Source: Balaenoptera acutorostrata
Taxonomy: Eukaryota > Chordata > Mammalia > Artiodactyla > Balaenopteridae
Assembly (NCBI RefSeq): GCF_949987535.1
Contig: NC_080082.1
Coordinates: 26,701,164 to 26,765,163, forward strand
DNA length: 64,000 nucleotides
Direction of reading: 5' to 3'
Shown: in pieces, positions 35,610-47,859 of the stretch
Position numbering within the stretch: position 1 is the first letter of the stretch
Layout: every line of letters begins with the position of its first letter
Translations under genes and position numbers: made by a program
The notes under the pieces: generated by a model
What the model was told of the DNA's origin: nothing
Seen by the model: the letters and a program-made list of their open reading frames with translations, nothing else
Databases searched by the model: none

Positions 35610-37090
35610 CTGAATGTTAAAACTTTATACATGGTCTTTATGTGCCTTTATATTCTGTTCTGAACCGTTCTTTCCATATCCATCTCTTACTATATATCTA
35701 CATTCATCCTGAACCCCAGCCTAATTGAACTACTCAATCTTGCTTGGATAGTGTGTAACACAACTGTATGGAAAATACTGTGGCATCAATAAAGTTAAAC
35801 AGTTTCTTACATGTTACTTTGCATTGAGCAAAATGTAATCATTAAAGTGATTTAAAGATACCATGAATTTTTGACAGTTGTCTCCTCAGGGGCCTAGCTT
35901 GATGTGATATTAAAATATATTTCATTATATCTAGTGGAAATTCAAGAGGAATGCTCTTTGCAATTCAAAAGGGACAAGAATCTCAGAATAAAAATTCATT
36001 TTCAATCCCTGCAGAGTTCATTATGAACAACAGAGTGCTAGAAATTAAAACATTTAAATGTATTTAATAAGGTTGTATAATGGAATGACATTTATGTTTA
36101 GATAGATTCTCTAGTCTCTCCCTCTTTCTCTTTTATCCTTCCAAATTCTATGCTTAGGGAAAAAGTGAACTGCTGATGTGATTTAATTGGTTAATTACAA
36201 CTAGATTCCCCAGCAAAGTGGAGAGTTAAAGCAATTATCTAGATTATTAAAGTTTAGAAAGCTTTCCCCTCCAATATCTTGATATTCCAGTCAAAGTGGG
36301 TTGCGATTTTACATTAATTGAGACCAAACTGTTTCTAGTTGTGGGAAGATGCATGCCTGGAGAATAAAACTGCAGTATTTTGGCCAGAATTAATTGAATC
36401 AGAAGAGGAAATTAAGGCAACTTAGAAAGTTGCTTAAATTTTTAGTATTTTTCATCCCTCCTCATATACTGTAATTTAAACCTATTACTGAAAAAAATAC
36501 TTTTGTCTAATCATCCATAGAAGTAGTTTAAGGCCATGTGCCAATACAGCTTATGGTATTTGTTTTGAAATGTTAAAAAAACAAGGTTTTGAAATTTTTT
36601 AAGATCTCACTATATATTTAATAGAACTATTAGCAGCAAACATATACTAGTAAAAAAAAAAGCTTCAGTATTGACCATACTTCATCCCCAGTGTCTTGGT
36701 GTAAAGGTACATTGGTCAACTTTGGACACAAAATCTTTCTATGCCATATTCCACCTCTAAATTATTTATTTTCATGCAATTGGAGAAATTTAAGCATAAA
36801 TCTAATCCAATGAATAAGATGTATGTACTTTCATTTCCCTGTCCTACTTTTATTATATATCATTTGTAGTATACCATTTTTAAACAGAAAAAATAAACTT
36901 CAGTAATCAGATTGATTATGATCACTAGAATTTGAAATAATCTACACAAACTCTTTATCCTGGTTAGTTTCTTTTAAGTCCCCCAAATTATGGTTTAATT
37001 AAAGCTAAACTTAGTTTAAAGAAAAAAAAGAGATTATACACATGCCTGGTAGTTATGATTTGCCAGTTTGTACCTCATGTAACCAAATTT
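35610..37090. other. No gene or repeat recognised; possible conserved non-coding DNA
   Basis: Repeat-poor by eye. The 36165-36430 part is rich in taatt/aattg motifs ('gatttaattggttaattac', 'attaattgaatcag'). Confidence 0.3.
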
Positions 37091-37092
37091 TA

Positions 37093-37093
<1 letters not shown>

Positions 37094-37132
<39 letters not shown>
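37094..37132 (+). repeat. (AC)n microsatellite
   Basis: About 19 AC units. Confidence 0.97.
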
Positions 37133-37137
<5 letters not shown>

Positions 37138-37139
37138 TT

Positions 37140-37545
37140 CTATTATTGGTCAGTATTCTTAATTGTTGTGAAAAGTTCAGGGACAGATTTTAGGTCAGAC
37201 TTTAGAAATCACAGTCTCACCTAGAATTGTCTTTCTCACTTACCGTCTCTTGACTCTACATTCTATTGTGCTAGTTTCACATTCAGACAGGCTGCTGCTT
37301 CATGGTGGGTTCTGGAAACTCTAGGTTTACAAAATTTTGTTTCAGTAACCCCTGAGTAAAAACAGGTGCCTAATTTAAATAGCACCAACAGGAGTTCCGA
37401 TATTAAATCCTGCTGACCTGATTTAGTTTCCAATTTCCATTACCCCACCAATCACTTGGGTCCAGAAAGATGTAAGACACGTCTGACCTCGATTGGGTTA
37501 TATGCTCACTCCTAGACCTGACATTGCAATGAATTTCGCTCAAAA
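37140..37545. other. No gene or clear repeat seen
   Basis: Unassigned. Confidence 0.35.
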
Positions 37546-37549
37546 CCTG

Positions 37550-38485
37550 CTGTGTTAGTCAGACTGCCCTGATTATCCTGCAGTAACAAAGACTTTAAAA
37601 CCATGACTTGACTGAGAGAGGAAGAAATTTTCCTCTACCTTTCCAGGTTCTTCTGGCTGGTCTAAGTATTAAAATGACATGAGACAGATTAATAGGAGAA
37701 AATCAAACAAAAGCTTAATAACATATGTTCATGGGAGAGACCATGGAAAACTGAGTAACTCACCAAAATAGCCAAAGATCCCACCTTAAATACCATTTTC
37801 AGCTAAAGACACAAAAGGATGCTGAGGGTAGTGGTTTGGGACATCACAGGGGAGGAAAGTAATTCACATGGAAATGGAAAAGCAAATGTTTGGTAAATAA
37901 CTGCTGGGCCCTGCAGAGACAATGCGACACAGAGTGTACCCTGATCTCTAGGCCCTCCCTAGAGTTTCCTCCACCACCCCTAGCCCATATTCTTTCAGAT
38001 ATCTCTGGTGATAGTGCTATTCCAGAAACTCTCTCTCTAAATTCTTTTAGGCAGTTAGGAGGAAGTTCAAAGTTTCTTCCTCAGTCTGCTGCACCGTGAG
38101 TGTTTTCAGCTTGAAAAAATCCACACGCCAAAGAGACATTTAGGGTGGCAAGTTTTGCTCCCCTACACTTGCAGCAACAAAGATTTATTTCTCTTTCACG
38201 TTGGTTATCAGCTATGGGTAGACCGTGGCTATTTCCGCCCATGTGTCTTCTCCATTCCAGGATGTAGGCTGAAGGAGCAGCTACTATTTAGGACATGCCA
38301 TCCCAAGGTAGAAGATAAAGGGAAAGACATTTTGTGCTTGTAAATGATTCTTTTAAGTTTCTACTTGGCACTGGCATATGTTACTTCTGCTCACATTTTA
38401 TTGGCTGAAGCAAGATACACAGCAGAGCCTAAGAATGGAACAGTTCTCCCACAGAAAGGAACTACAATACAATCTACCACATATT
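37550..38485 (-). repeat. Old LTR-like (MLT1-type) repeat, antisense, split
   Basis: The left piece ('tgttagtcagactgccctga', then 'ctgcagtaacaaagacttta') and right piece (from 38172: 'gcaacaaagatttatttctc', 'tccattccaggatgtaggct', 'ttattggctgaagcaagata', ending 'tacaatacaatctaccacat') read as one old antisense MaLR-type LTR or a similar ancient repeat. A younger LTR separates the two pieces. Confidence 0.5.
37611..38167 (-). mobile_element. Solo ERV1-type LTR, minus strand
   Basis: On the minus strand it starts TGTAGGGGAGCAAAAC. It has a 'tatttaaggtggg' TATA-like site near its middle-right and ends in a CT-rich 'tttcttcctctctca' stretch. It is flanked by the 4-bp repeat cttg (37607-37610 and 38168-38171), the duplication size expected for gammaretrovirus-like elements. 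The 3' terminal two bases are not the canonical CA, so that edge may be off by two. No internal retroviral genes adjoin it. Confidence 0.6.
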
Positions 38486-38489
38486 TAGT

Positions 38490-39905
38490 TAAAGAGTAGG
38501 CAAAGCTTCATTCCCCAAGGAGATTTCCAACAGGAAAACAACAGATTTCCACTACAATCATTTACTCTCATAGTTTCAAGCTCCAACTGAATTTTCTATG
38601 CAGAGTATCTCTCTATCCCAAGAGACCTAACATTAAGGTCATCTATGTGAAAGATTAGTCAGAATGTTGGGCAAACCTTCCAGACTGGATAGGGTGATGT
38701 GCAGTAGCATTAAAACATGGGGGGAAAAGATGCACTTCTGAAGTCATTTTCAAGCAAAATGGGGAAGACCCAGAGTGGATAATCGGACAGCAAAACTTAA
38801 AAGATGGGCTGAGACAGGGAAAAGATGGGTTGAGACAGGGCAGAGGTAGACCCGCATGGCTTGATTTAGCAATGGGGGAACAATAAATGAAAAATGCAAG
38901 GGGAAAACAGGAAGAATGGCACATTCAGGACTAAACTCCAATACTTCGTTAAGTTTTGAAGAATCTTGGCCCATTTTAGCACTTCTTTAGGGTAAACAAA
39001 ACATTATAAAAGCACCATGTTTTCCAGATTCTCTAAAACATTTTCCTTGAACCCAGTGACTACTCTTCTTCTCCATGTATTTGATCTCTAACTAATTGAT
39101 CTAACTGATTGGTATCCAAGATCTAATTGGTTAAATAGATCTGTGTATCTGATTCAGCTCTGTTTATCACATGCAGTAGAACCTTTTTCATAAATCAGTT
39201 GCACCATATGCAAATAAGGCTGCTTCAAGACTCTAATTTTTTCTGTTTTTCTATTTTTTTAATCCTTGTCCCAGTACCACACTGTCTTGTTTATTATAGC
39301 TAGAAAATTTTTATCAAAAATGGCACACAGATTAATTTAAGCATTGGTCCAATTCGTTATTCCCACAAAGGGAAATTGCTTATAATTAAAGAACTAAACA
39401 GCAGCAGGCATACCATCCATGTATTGCCAAACAAGACACTTATGCCTAACAGCAAAGCTTTTAGGAGGGCAGAAATTTGATTGTGACAGCTCTCCACTTA
39501 GAAGTCAACAATGGGACCACCAAGCTCTAGGGTTACCATGCTAATTTGCTGATGAAAGAAAGCACTCTTAAGGAGAAAAATAGTCTTTCTGTTCTTGCAA
39601 CTGATTGCTGATGGTGTATACATCAGAAAATAAGACTGGCCAACTTGAAAAGGAAAATTAAAAATAAACAAATTCTCTTCTCAATGGAACCAATAATTAA
39701 AGAACCACACAGTTTGCTCTGTTACCTGCATTATCCATATTTCTTGGTCAAAACTTTTGAGGGCTTTTAGCACTTTCAACTGTTTTCCAACTGATCTGAT
39801 ACTTCTAAGGAGTTATATATTTCTGAGATGAATTTTGTATTTGTTTTTGATTGCCAACAGACTGCAAACAATAATACTTTAAAACACCTGAGTCAATTGC
39901 AATAG
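38490..39905. other. No gene seen; one 21-bp tandem pair
   Basis: Unassigned except for a two-copy 21-bp tandem repeat at 38799-38840 (aaaagatgggctgagacaggg, one change between copies). Confidence 0.4.
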
Positions 39906-39912
39906 TTTTTTT

Positions 39913-40030
39913 CAGTGCTTCTCAAACTTTAAAGTGCATATGATTCACCGGAGGATTGTGTCACAATTCAGATTCTGATTCAGTAGGTCTGGAATGGGAC
40001 CTAAGATTATGCATTACCTACAAGCTGGTA
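39913..40030 (+). mobile_element. MER20-like hAT DNA transposon fragment
   Basis: 'cagtgcttctcaaactttaa', then 'cagattctgattcagtaggt' and 'taagattatgcatt' follow the MER20 consensus in order. The right end is missing. Confidence 0.75.
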
Positions 40031-40555
40031 TGATGTTAATAACTTTCTACATCTTTTGTCTCTAACTTATTATAAGGACTCTCTGAATATCTTTTTAACT
40101 GAGTGAATGAATTAAAAATTAAATTCATGTAGGCTATATAATGTATTTTTACAAACAGGAGGTGGAATATACAGATAATTCAAGTCTTTCCTTTCTCCAC
40201 AAACTATTATTTAGAAGAAACTTGCAAGGTCATTTTATTTAGACAAAGTAGAAAGTAAGCAAATACAAACAAAATAGTTACAGAATAAGACAGCACAATG
40301 CCAAGGCACATAATATTGTTCACCGTGTTGTACTTATTGTTCTTGATTTTATTTAGTCTACAGGCAAAATCTACCCATATTGTCTGTATTTCTTAACTGT
40401 CCCAAGTCTTTCTACTATTGCTACATTTTTATTTCCCTTGGACCCTAATTTTTTAAATTGTTACATTACCATTTCCTTCCACTGTTCAACAGATAACACT
40501 CCATCTTTGAGCAGATGCTTCAAAGGATGGCTCCCTAGTTCGTTTAGAAAGACAT
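40031..40555. other. No gene or clear repeat seen
   Basis: Unassigned AT-rich DNA. Confidence 0.35.
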
Positions 40556-40559
40556 ACTG

Positions 40560-41175
40560 TCTTTTGTCCAGTTTATTAAGAAATAAGTGACATTCATCAT
40601 TGTATATGTTTAAGGTGTACAGCATGATGATTTAAATTACATATGTTTTGAAAAGATGCCCACAATAGGTTCAGCTAACATCTACCTTCTCATATGGATA
40701 CAATAAAAAGAAAGAAGAAAAGAAAACCTAAAAAATATTTTCTCCTTGTGATGAGAACTCTTAGGGTTTACTCTCTTAACAACTTTCCTGCATAGCACAC
40801 ATCAGTGTTCCCTATAGTCATCATGTTGGACAGGATATCCCTAGTACTGGTTTATCTTATAACTGGAAGTTTGTACTTTTTAAACACCTTCCTCTAATTC
40901 CTCCCTCCCCTCTGCCTCTTGTAACCACAAGTCTGATATCTTTTTGTATCTTTTCTTTTTGATATATATTTTTTTAGATTCTATACATAAGTGAGATCAT
41001 ATAGTATTTGTCTTCCTCTGCCTGACTTATTTCAGTTAGCATAATGTCTTCATGGTCCATTCATGTCATCGTAATTGGTAGAATTTCCTCATTTTTTACG
41101 GCTGAATAATATTCCATTGTATATTATACCACAACTTCTTTATTCATTCATCCATCAATGGATACTCTTAGTATA
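40560..41175 (-). mobile_element. L1M 3' end (antisense)
   Basis: 'gtatatgtttaaggtgtaca', 'gtgagatcatatagtatttg', 'ggctgaataatattccattg' and 'cattcatccatcaatggata' are antisense L1 3' UTR and ORF2 end in order. Confidence 0.85.
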
Positions 41176-41649
41176 TCCCAAATATTGCCTGGCTTATAGT
41201 CAGATAAACCACTGTTTATCTGAAATTCAGGTTTAACTGGGTGTCTTGTATTTTTATTTGCTAAATCTGGGAAATTCTGAAAGAATGCATCCTTAGCTAA
41301 TTGTGATGTCTGCTTAACTGTGTGCTGTTTTGGTCATTTGTGCAGATCATTCACAGCAAAAGAGCATACAAAGGACATCACAAGGTGTGATAGTAAAGTC
41401 TATGCTTATCAAGACCAGAAGTCCTCTGACATTTTTTGCAGTCTTTGAAAAGGTCCAGATGGTACAATAAAGAGCTTCAGCAGGATGGAGAAAAAGCCTG
41501 GTCTGATAGTCCCACAACAGATGGCCTGCCTACTGCACCAAACTTCCAAGTTGCTGATGCCAGAAAGAACTGGGTTTGATTTCTGTAGCCGCAGTTAAAA
41601 GCCATGGACCAGTTACTTGATCCCAGTGTTTTATATTGTTTAAGTAGGT
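41176..41649. other. No gene or clear repeat seen
   Basis: Unassigned. Minus-strand frames at 41477-41832 overlap the following MIR and are not supported. Confidence 0.35.
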
Positions 41650-41890
41650 TACAAACAGAGGCTGTAGAAAGAGACTGGGTACTTTCAAACCCTGACTCTG
41701 CCACTTAATAGGTCTAAACCCATAGGCAAATAGCTTGCTTTTTCTGTACCTCAGTTTCCACATCTGTAAAATTATGATAATAATAGTAACAAATAATTTT
41801 AGGGGCGATGCAGATTGAAAGCAGTCACGCATGTCAAGTTAGGATGTTGTACCTGGCATGTAAAAGGGGACACTTATTGTGCTTGTTCAC
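41650..41890 (+). repeat. MIR SINE
   Basis: 'ccctgactctgccacttaat', 'gtacctcagtttccacatct', 'gtaaaattatgataataata', then 'tacctggcatgtaaaag'. Confidence 0.85.
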
Positions 41891-41939
41891 AATTAATTGA
41901 AGCTGACATAACATCACCTGATGGCAGTTTAAGACTCCT

Positions 41940-42255
41940 GTAGACAACATCGGCTTTTCTCCTTGTATGCTGTTCCCTCCACCACCATATTACACCCTAC
42001 CTAACCCACTTTTGACTGGTTTCTATTTGTACAGCATGACCTGGTTCAGGTAGGCTTTCTGCAGCAAGCCTTCCTTGATACCCGCTTTTGCTACTAGCCT
42101 GATAGCCATATGGTTTGGGCATGATAATGTTATCATGCCTCCATCCCTAGTTGCAAGCTCCTTGAAGATAGAGACTGTTTTATCAGCTCTCTAATTTCAA
42201 TGCCTAGGAAATTTCGTGGAATGTCATCATATAACAAATGTTTGGTGAATGAATG
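41940..42255 (+). repeat. L2 LINE 3' end
   Basis: 'caagccttccttgataccc', 'caagctccttgaagatagag' and the tail 'tgtttggtgaatgaatga'. Confidence 0.78.
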
Positions 42256-42289
42256 ACACTGACTCTGCCATATATAGGGGTAATTTTAA

Positions 42290-42510
42290 GTCATAAATAA
42301 TGATACTGAAGATATTAACAATAACAACTACATCAACTTACATATGCCAGATACTGTACTCAGAGCCTCACATTTAATTCCCGTAAACTATCCCATGGGA
42401 CTGCCATTATTATTATCCCATTTTACAGGTGAAGAAAATGACGCATTGAAAGGGTAAGTGATTTTTCCAATTCCCCTAGCTAGAACAATGAAGAGCTAAT
42501 ATTAGAATAA
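42290..42510 (-). repeat. MIR SINE (antisense)
   Basis: 'gccagatactgtactcagag', 'attattattatcccatttta', 'caggtgaagaaaatgacgc'. Confidence 0.82.
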
Positions 42511-43780
42511 ACCGAAAAGTCACTACATCTAGGCCTCAAGTGAATAAATTTCCATTTATTGGAATCTCAGCTCTAACAAGCAAGGGAAAGACCAAAAGGA
42601 AACCTGGTTGATAAAAACACTGGATTCCAAACACAGAACAAGTCTTTCTTGCTAGAGGTGGAGAATGCCACCAATGCCTGTATTGAGGCTACCTGGATTC
42701 CAGGTTTGGGGGACTCCAAAAGATGGCCTTTCTATTTGCCTTCATGTAATCAGGAACCAAGGAAGGATGGGTTTGCTGAATCCTGCTATCTTCTTACTCT
42801 CCCTCAAACACTTACATGTGTTTTTTATTTCATCTCTGAGTATCTTAGGGCTTCTCTGTGTATCTATCAATTTTCAAAAGAAACACTTCCTCATAAGTAA
42901 TGCTTACCTATTTAAAAAGGTATTCTTTCTTCTTTCACCTTGAATCTTAGTTTTGTTTCCTTCAAACTCCTTGTGAAGTTCAAAACTCTAAGAAGAAAGC
43001 ACTATTCCATCTTGCAGCCTCACAGGCACTGTACTATAGGTAAATCAATCTGTGCTTATGGGTAGCCTCTCTACTTTTGCCTGCAACTGACAATATTTTA
43101 CAAAAATTTAATCCCAGTTTTTCCTCCAGTTTTTGCAAATTATTGGTGAAGTGACCTTCAGCCCACTTGAATGATACTACTACACCATCTCCAAACAAAG
43201 GCCCATGTGTACACTCAGGGGAACACACACACAGATAAAAACACACACTTCTCTCTTAATCCCCCATCACTGTTTGCCGTGTTAAGAATCACGGCATCTC
43301 AAGGTATCTAGTGTTATATATCCCCAAAGTTCCATGGTATGGATTCTAGCACCTGATTTTCTTGCAGGAAAAGCACAGCTTAGGTATAGAATATTGTAGG
43401 TCTTTTTTTTGAAGTCAACTGCTGAATTCCCCAATTCCATAGGGAAATAGACCTAGTTAATAGTCAAAAGGAAGAAAAGGTGATTCAACAATATTTTTGC
43501 CTCTCTATACCTGCCAGAACATTTCCTCATCTCTTTTTTCTTTTCTTTCCTTTTTTTTTTTAGTCACCAACTTTGGTTTATAAATAAATACCATATATTC
43601 ATTGCTGCTAACTTTGATTACAGTGAATACAGTATTCATAATTTAAACTTTCAGGGTTTTGAATGCTTCTCATCTCCGAAGTGTTATTTTTTTTCCTTAA
43701 GACGTGCCTCTGCTTGCTCTGATCTGGTGCTGAAACAACTAAATATAGGAGTAGGGAAAGCAGGCAGTGCTTCATTACTA
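42511..43780. other. No gene or clear repeat seen
   Basis: Unassigned. Frames of 83 and 92 residues near 42650-42943 lack recognisable domains and overlap each other out of frame. Confidence 0.35.
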
Positions 43781-43790
43781 TGCTGTAGAG

Positions 43791-44015
43791 CAGGGCTTCT
43801 CAATCTCGGCACTGTTGACATTTTGTACTGGATAATTATTTGTTGTGGGGACTGTCCTGTGTATGTAGGACGTTTAGCAGCATCCTTGGGGTCTCTCCAC
43901 TAAATACCAATAGCATTCCCCCCAGTTGTAACAACCAAAAACTCTCCAGATATTACCAAGTGCCCCCCGAGCCCGCCCCGGAGGAGCAAAAATTGCACCT
44001 GGTTAAGAATCACTG
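43791..44015 (-). mobile_element. MER5A-like hAT (Charlie) MITE
   Basis: Full-length antisense MER5A: left end 'cagggcttctcaatctcggc', middle 'gtaggacgtttagcagcatc', right end 'ggttaagaatcactg'. The termini are inverted repeats of the CAGtg-TTCTCAA type. An 8-bp target duplication, as hAT elements make, flanks it with one change: ctgtagag (43783-43790) and ctgtggag (44016-44023). Confidence 0.92.
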
Positions 44016-44059
44016 CTGTGGAGGGAAAAAATAGGGAACCAATGTCTGATGAGCAAAAG

Positions 44060-44230
44060 CATGTACCAAGTACTTTGTCTATATTTTATAGTCCTACTCC
44101 TCCCAACATCACTCTAAGATAAGCATAATGTCCCTGCTTTACAGATGGAGAAACTGATATTCCAAGTAATGCAATAATATGCCTATAGGCTCACCATTCA
44201 AAACCAGCAGAGATGACTGAGTCTGACTAA
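44060..44230 (-). repeat. MIR SINE (antisense)
   Basis: 'ccctgctttacagatggaga' preceded by 'ataagcataatgt' is the antisense MIR core. Confidence 0.7.
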
Positions 44231-45404
44231 ATCCTCTACTCTCTCCTCTCCTCTCTGCTACCTAAAAAATTTGCCTACCATCTCAAGAGAGCCACCCACC
44301 ATCTCAGTGATTCTAAATCCATTTCTCCTGCCAAGATACACTTGGCAAGAAAAACTCCCATCATCACCAGTAAATTTTGCTGTAATTCTACACCCTTCTC
44401 CCTTAGTCAAAAGGATGTCTCAGAGTTGCAATGTTAGAGCACACTTAAAACTAACTATAATAACATCAGCTTCAAATATATAATGTAAATTAATCCTTAA
44501 CTAAATTTTAATAACCTTTAGTTCAAACAGTGTCTGTGCCCCATCTTAATCTTCTTTTTGAGAATTCTTGCTGATGAAGGACTCATATTTGATACTAAAC
44601 CAAATGGAAATCAATGTTTCCAAGTTCCAAATGGAACTTTATCAATGAAAGGTTTCCTAGAACATTCTATTGAAGGGTGTTTTGAAAATCTGAGGCAGTG
44701 GCTTCCTACGTTCTACATCCCACAAACTGAAGACTTCGTCAATCTAAGCAACTGACAAAGTGTGTTCAACAGAACTCTAGATTGATCCATGGGATATCAA
44801 TCAATGTTAATTTTTTAAAAATCTTAGATAAGGGTTTTTGGGTAATTATTGAGAACAGCAATAGTAAACATAGTTCATCTTTTTGTGTTATATGTGCATT
44901 TAAGAGGAATATTTACTGTACTATGTGTCCCAAACTGATTTGACCACAGATTTCCCTTTGCCCATACTCTGAAGGAATTAGTGCTTTGAAGAATACATTT
45001 TGCGAAAGATTGTATTGTATTTTCTCTTCTAAAGAGTTTATATTTTGTTCTGAATGCAATTCTCTAGAGCTCTCTGTCCCTAATTTTTCTAGCTATTTTT
45101 ATGTCAATTTTATGCACTTATCCTGTTTTATCAAATATTTTAAATAACAGAAAAGTCACTTTTGGCCTAGCCATAATCTGTGGAACCTTTGAAAAATCAG
45201 ACATAAAGCATAGTGTATCCTTTTCAGACAAACAGTGTACATAATGTTCAAACTCCAGTACCAAGGAAGAAAGCTTACTGTCATCTTTCCCATTTTCAGT
45301 TGACAGTTTCTCCAGCAGAAACCCCACCTCCACATACCTACAAGATGTAGGGAGATATAGTACCAGTCAAAACTCATCTTGGCCAGAGAAGATAAGCTAT
45401 CGTG
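44231..45404. other. No gene or clear repeat seen
   Basis: Unassigned. A 65-residue frame at 44558-44755 has no recognisable domain. Confidence 0.35.
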
Positions 45405-45448
45405 AAAAGATATGGAGATTAAAAAAAAAAAAAAAAGATATGGAGATT
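45405..45448 (+). mobile_element. Poly(A)-only retroposition footprint
   Basis: The 16-bp direct repeat aaaagatatggagatt at 45405-45420 and 45433-45448 encloses only about a dozen A residues. Repeat length and poly(A) fit L1 machinery; no body of an element is present. Confidence 0.7.
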
Positions 45449-46125
45449 AATTCTGTAAACACATTCAAATGGTTTAATACCCATCTCCACTTACATTTCA
45501 CCTTCACTGACACAAATGAATGATAAGAGCTTATGAAAGCATGAACATCGAATTTACACCTCAACACAGGCATTTCTATTCAAAAAGGGTACTAAGGATA
45601 ACCACATTTTAGCTGCCCAAGCAGTTAGTATTAACCAGCATGAACAAGAGCCACATCAAGTCAACAAATCTTAAGCCCCTATGAACACAGAGCTTCATAT
45701 TTAGAGAGGTATGTACTTTGTGGTGAGCCCTGAGTCACTCACCTAGGCCTATGGATTCCTCCTCCCTGGTTGAGGCAGGGTACAGAAGGTGATAAATATC
45801 ATTACTCAATTCCAGAGAAAGACTTTCCTAATATAACAATAATAGAAACTCAGTTTTGTTTGCCTAGATCTCTATGTCTTTGTTACTGCATCTTACAACT
45901 ATGGCTGGCTGGATGTTCACTCAATTTGGAAGGGTTTGTCTGCTTAGAATATGAACTATGTGGTATGGCAGAGGATTATTTATTTAATAAGAGTGAATTA
46001 TTTACTTGAGTAAATTATTACTTGAGACAGTAATAGTATTATGACTGGTACACCCTCAATGTTACTACTATGGAAAGCAATAATGAATATCAAATAATTT
46101 TTTTTTTGGTCAGGTGCATTATACT
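45449..46125. other. No gene or clear repeat seen
   Basis: Unassigned. Confidence 0.35.
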
Positions 46126-46129
46126 GTGT

Positions 46130-46300
46130 TTATCACATACATTTAGTCTTTAATCCCCTTATGGTTATGATGATTTAATATGCTAATCCTACTATTCATA
46201 TGATGAAACTGAAGCATAGAGCAGGTAAGTACTGCCCAAAGTTATATAGTCATTAAGTGTCTGAGATACAGCATAACTTTAGAGCCTGTTTCCTGAATCA
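46130..46300 (-). repeat. MIR SINE (antisense)
   Basis: 'tatgatgaaactgaagcata' followed by 'gtactgcccaaagttatata' is antisense MIR. Confidence 0.65.
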
Positions 46301-46309
46301 CGACTTGAT

Positions 46310-47025
46310 CACAATAATAAGCAGTTAGACATTGTTCATGAATTTAATGGCCAGAGTAGAATGGCTTCATATTTCTAATGAGCAATTTGTAAAAAGAAAT
46401 AAAAGAAAATTTAAAAGTCCATTTACAAGAAGAGTAAAACCCTAACACTAGAAAGAGGGAGAGAAGTGATTTGATTAGTAAAACCTTAGCTGATTTTGAA
46501 ATAAAGATTAAGGATGGGAGGGATTACGGTGAGCACATTTAGAAATGGTAGTGTCAGTTCTAGACCTTGCCTGCCTGTATGTGTGTATGTTGGAAGTCAC
46601 TTCCATACTCTGGCTGCCTACTAGTAATAATAATAATAACAATAATAATAGTAATAATAAATTACTTGTTCTAGAAATATGTCTCTAATTGCTTCCCACA
46701 ATGTTTTTGGACCTATAATCCTAGAGAAAGAATATGGAAAAAATTTCATCATTCAGGAGTGATTTGTAGTGCAATCCCCAAATTCAACTTGCCAAAAACA
46801 ACATAGAAATCTCAATTTCCATTGCAATTTTAAATTAATCGTAACTTTGGTAAGTCAAGCCTTAATTCAATTCTTCATCTATTCAGGATTCTCTTTCCTG
46901 TAACTTCAGATCTGCTTTCCATTGTTGTTCCTTCTCATCAGTGATTAAGCAGGCCTCCTTCTCTCATCTATCAGTCTTCTTCCTTGATTCTGATTCTTCC
47001 TTTACCATCGCATATTTTCTCTCCT
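46310..47025. other. No gene seen; (TAA)n microsatellite at 46623-46660
   Basis: Unassigned apart from the trinucleotide run taataataa... interrupted by two substitutions. Confidence 0.5.
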
Positions 47026-47029
47026 CTCT

Positions 47030-47715
47030 CACTTGTCCAAAATTCCCAGAAGAATTGTCTACACTCACTGTCCACATGTCCTAAGCCTTCTTGCATCCCT
47101 CAAACCTCCATTATCATGTATTTCATTGTTCTAATGAAGCACTTTTTCCAAAGGTCACCAATGGCTTTCTAACTGAAATGCCCAACAGAGTTTTTACTAT
47201 TCTCACCCTTCTCATCCTTCTTATATTGGGAGTCTATTTTTCCTTTCTGTTTTTCACGGTCTCTTCTGTTCCACCATCTCCAAATCACTGAAGTCCTAGG
47301 AATATACACACTGAACAGAGCCTCTGGTGAGGGCCTCTGAAATCTATATCCTAACTCAGACTTCTACCAACTTGCCATGCTTACTCTGCTTGAGTATATG
47401 CTACAAATATGTAAACGGACATTTGCAAAACCTCCCATTTTTTCTACACTTTCCTTTAATTTCTGTCAGCTCCATCCCTCTTGTGAATAAAACCAGAAAT
47501 CCAGTAGTTCCCCCGGAATAGCCAGTCGCCTGGCTATTACTTTCCCATACTTCAGCTAGTAAGTCTTGATTTTATTTCCATCATATTTCTCAAAGCTTTT
47601 GTCTTCTTTACCATCTTAATTTCCATTGCCTTAGTTCAGGTTAGTCATCATTTTTCTCCTAAACCACAAATTGCTGTTTGTCTCCAGGCAAGCTCCTGTT
47701 TCTCCTCATCAGGGT
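47030..47715 (+). repeat. L2 LINE ORF2 region
   Basis: Sense L2 ORF2 without its tail: 'agaattgtctacactcactg', 'ccaaaggtcaccaatggctt', 'ccattgccttagttcaggtt', then 'gtttgtctccaggcaagctc'. The frames it contains are fragments of dead L2 sequence. Confidence 0.65.
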
Positions 47716-47859
47716 TTCTAGAACCATCTGTAAGTCTGGAGAAGCAGAGGGAGCCAAAAGCTACTGGGTTTCCATGACACAAGTGTTTTTGAGAAGGTGA
47801 TGAAATCTATGGGAAGGTTTCAAGCATAACAGTCATATGATCACAGTTATCTTTTATTC

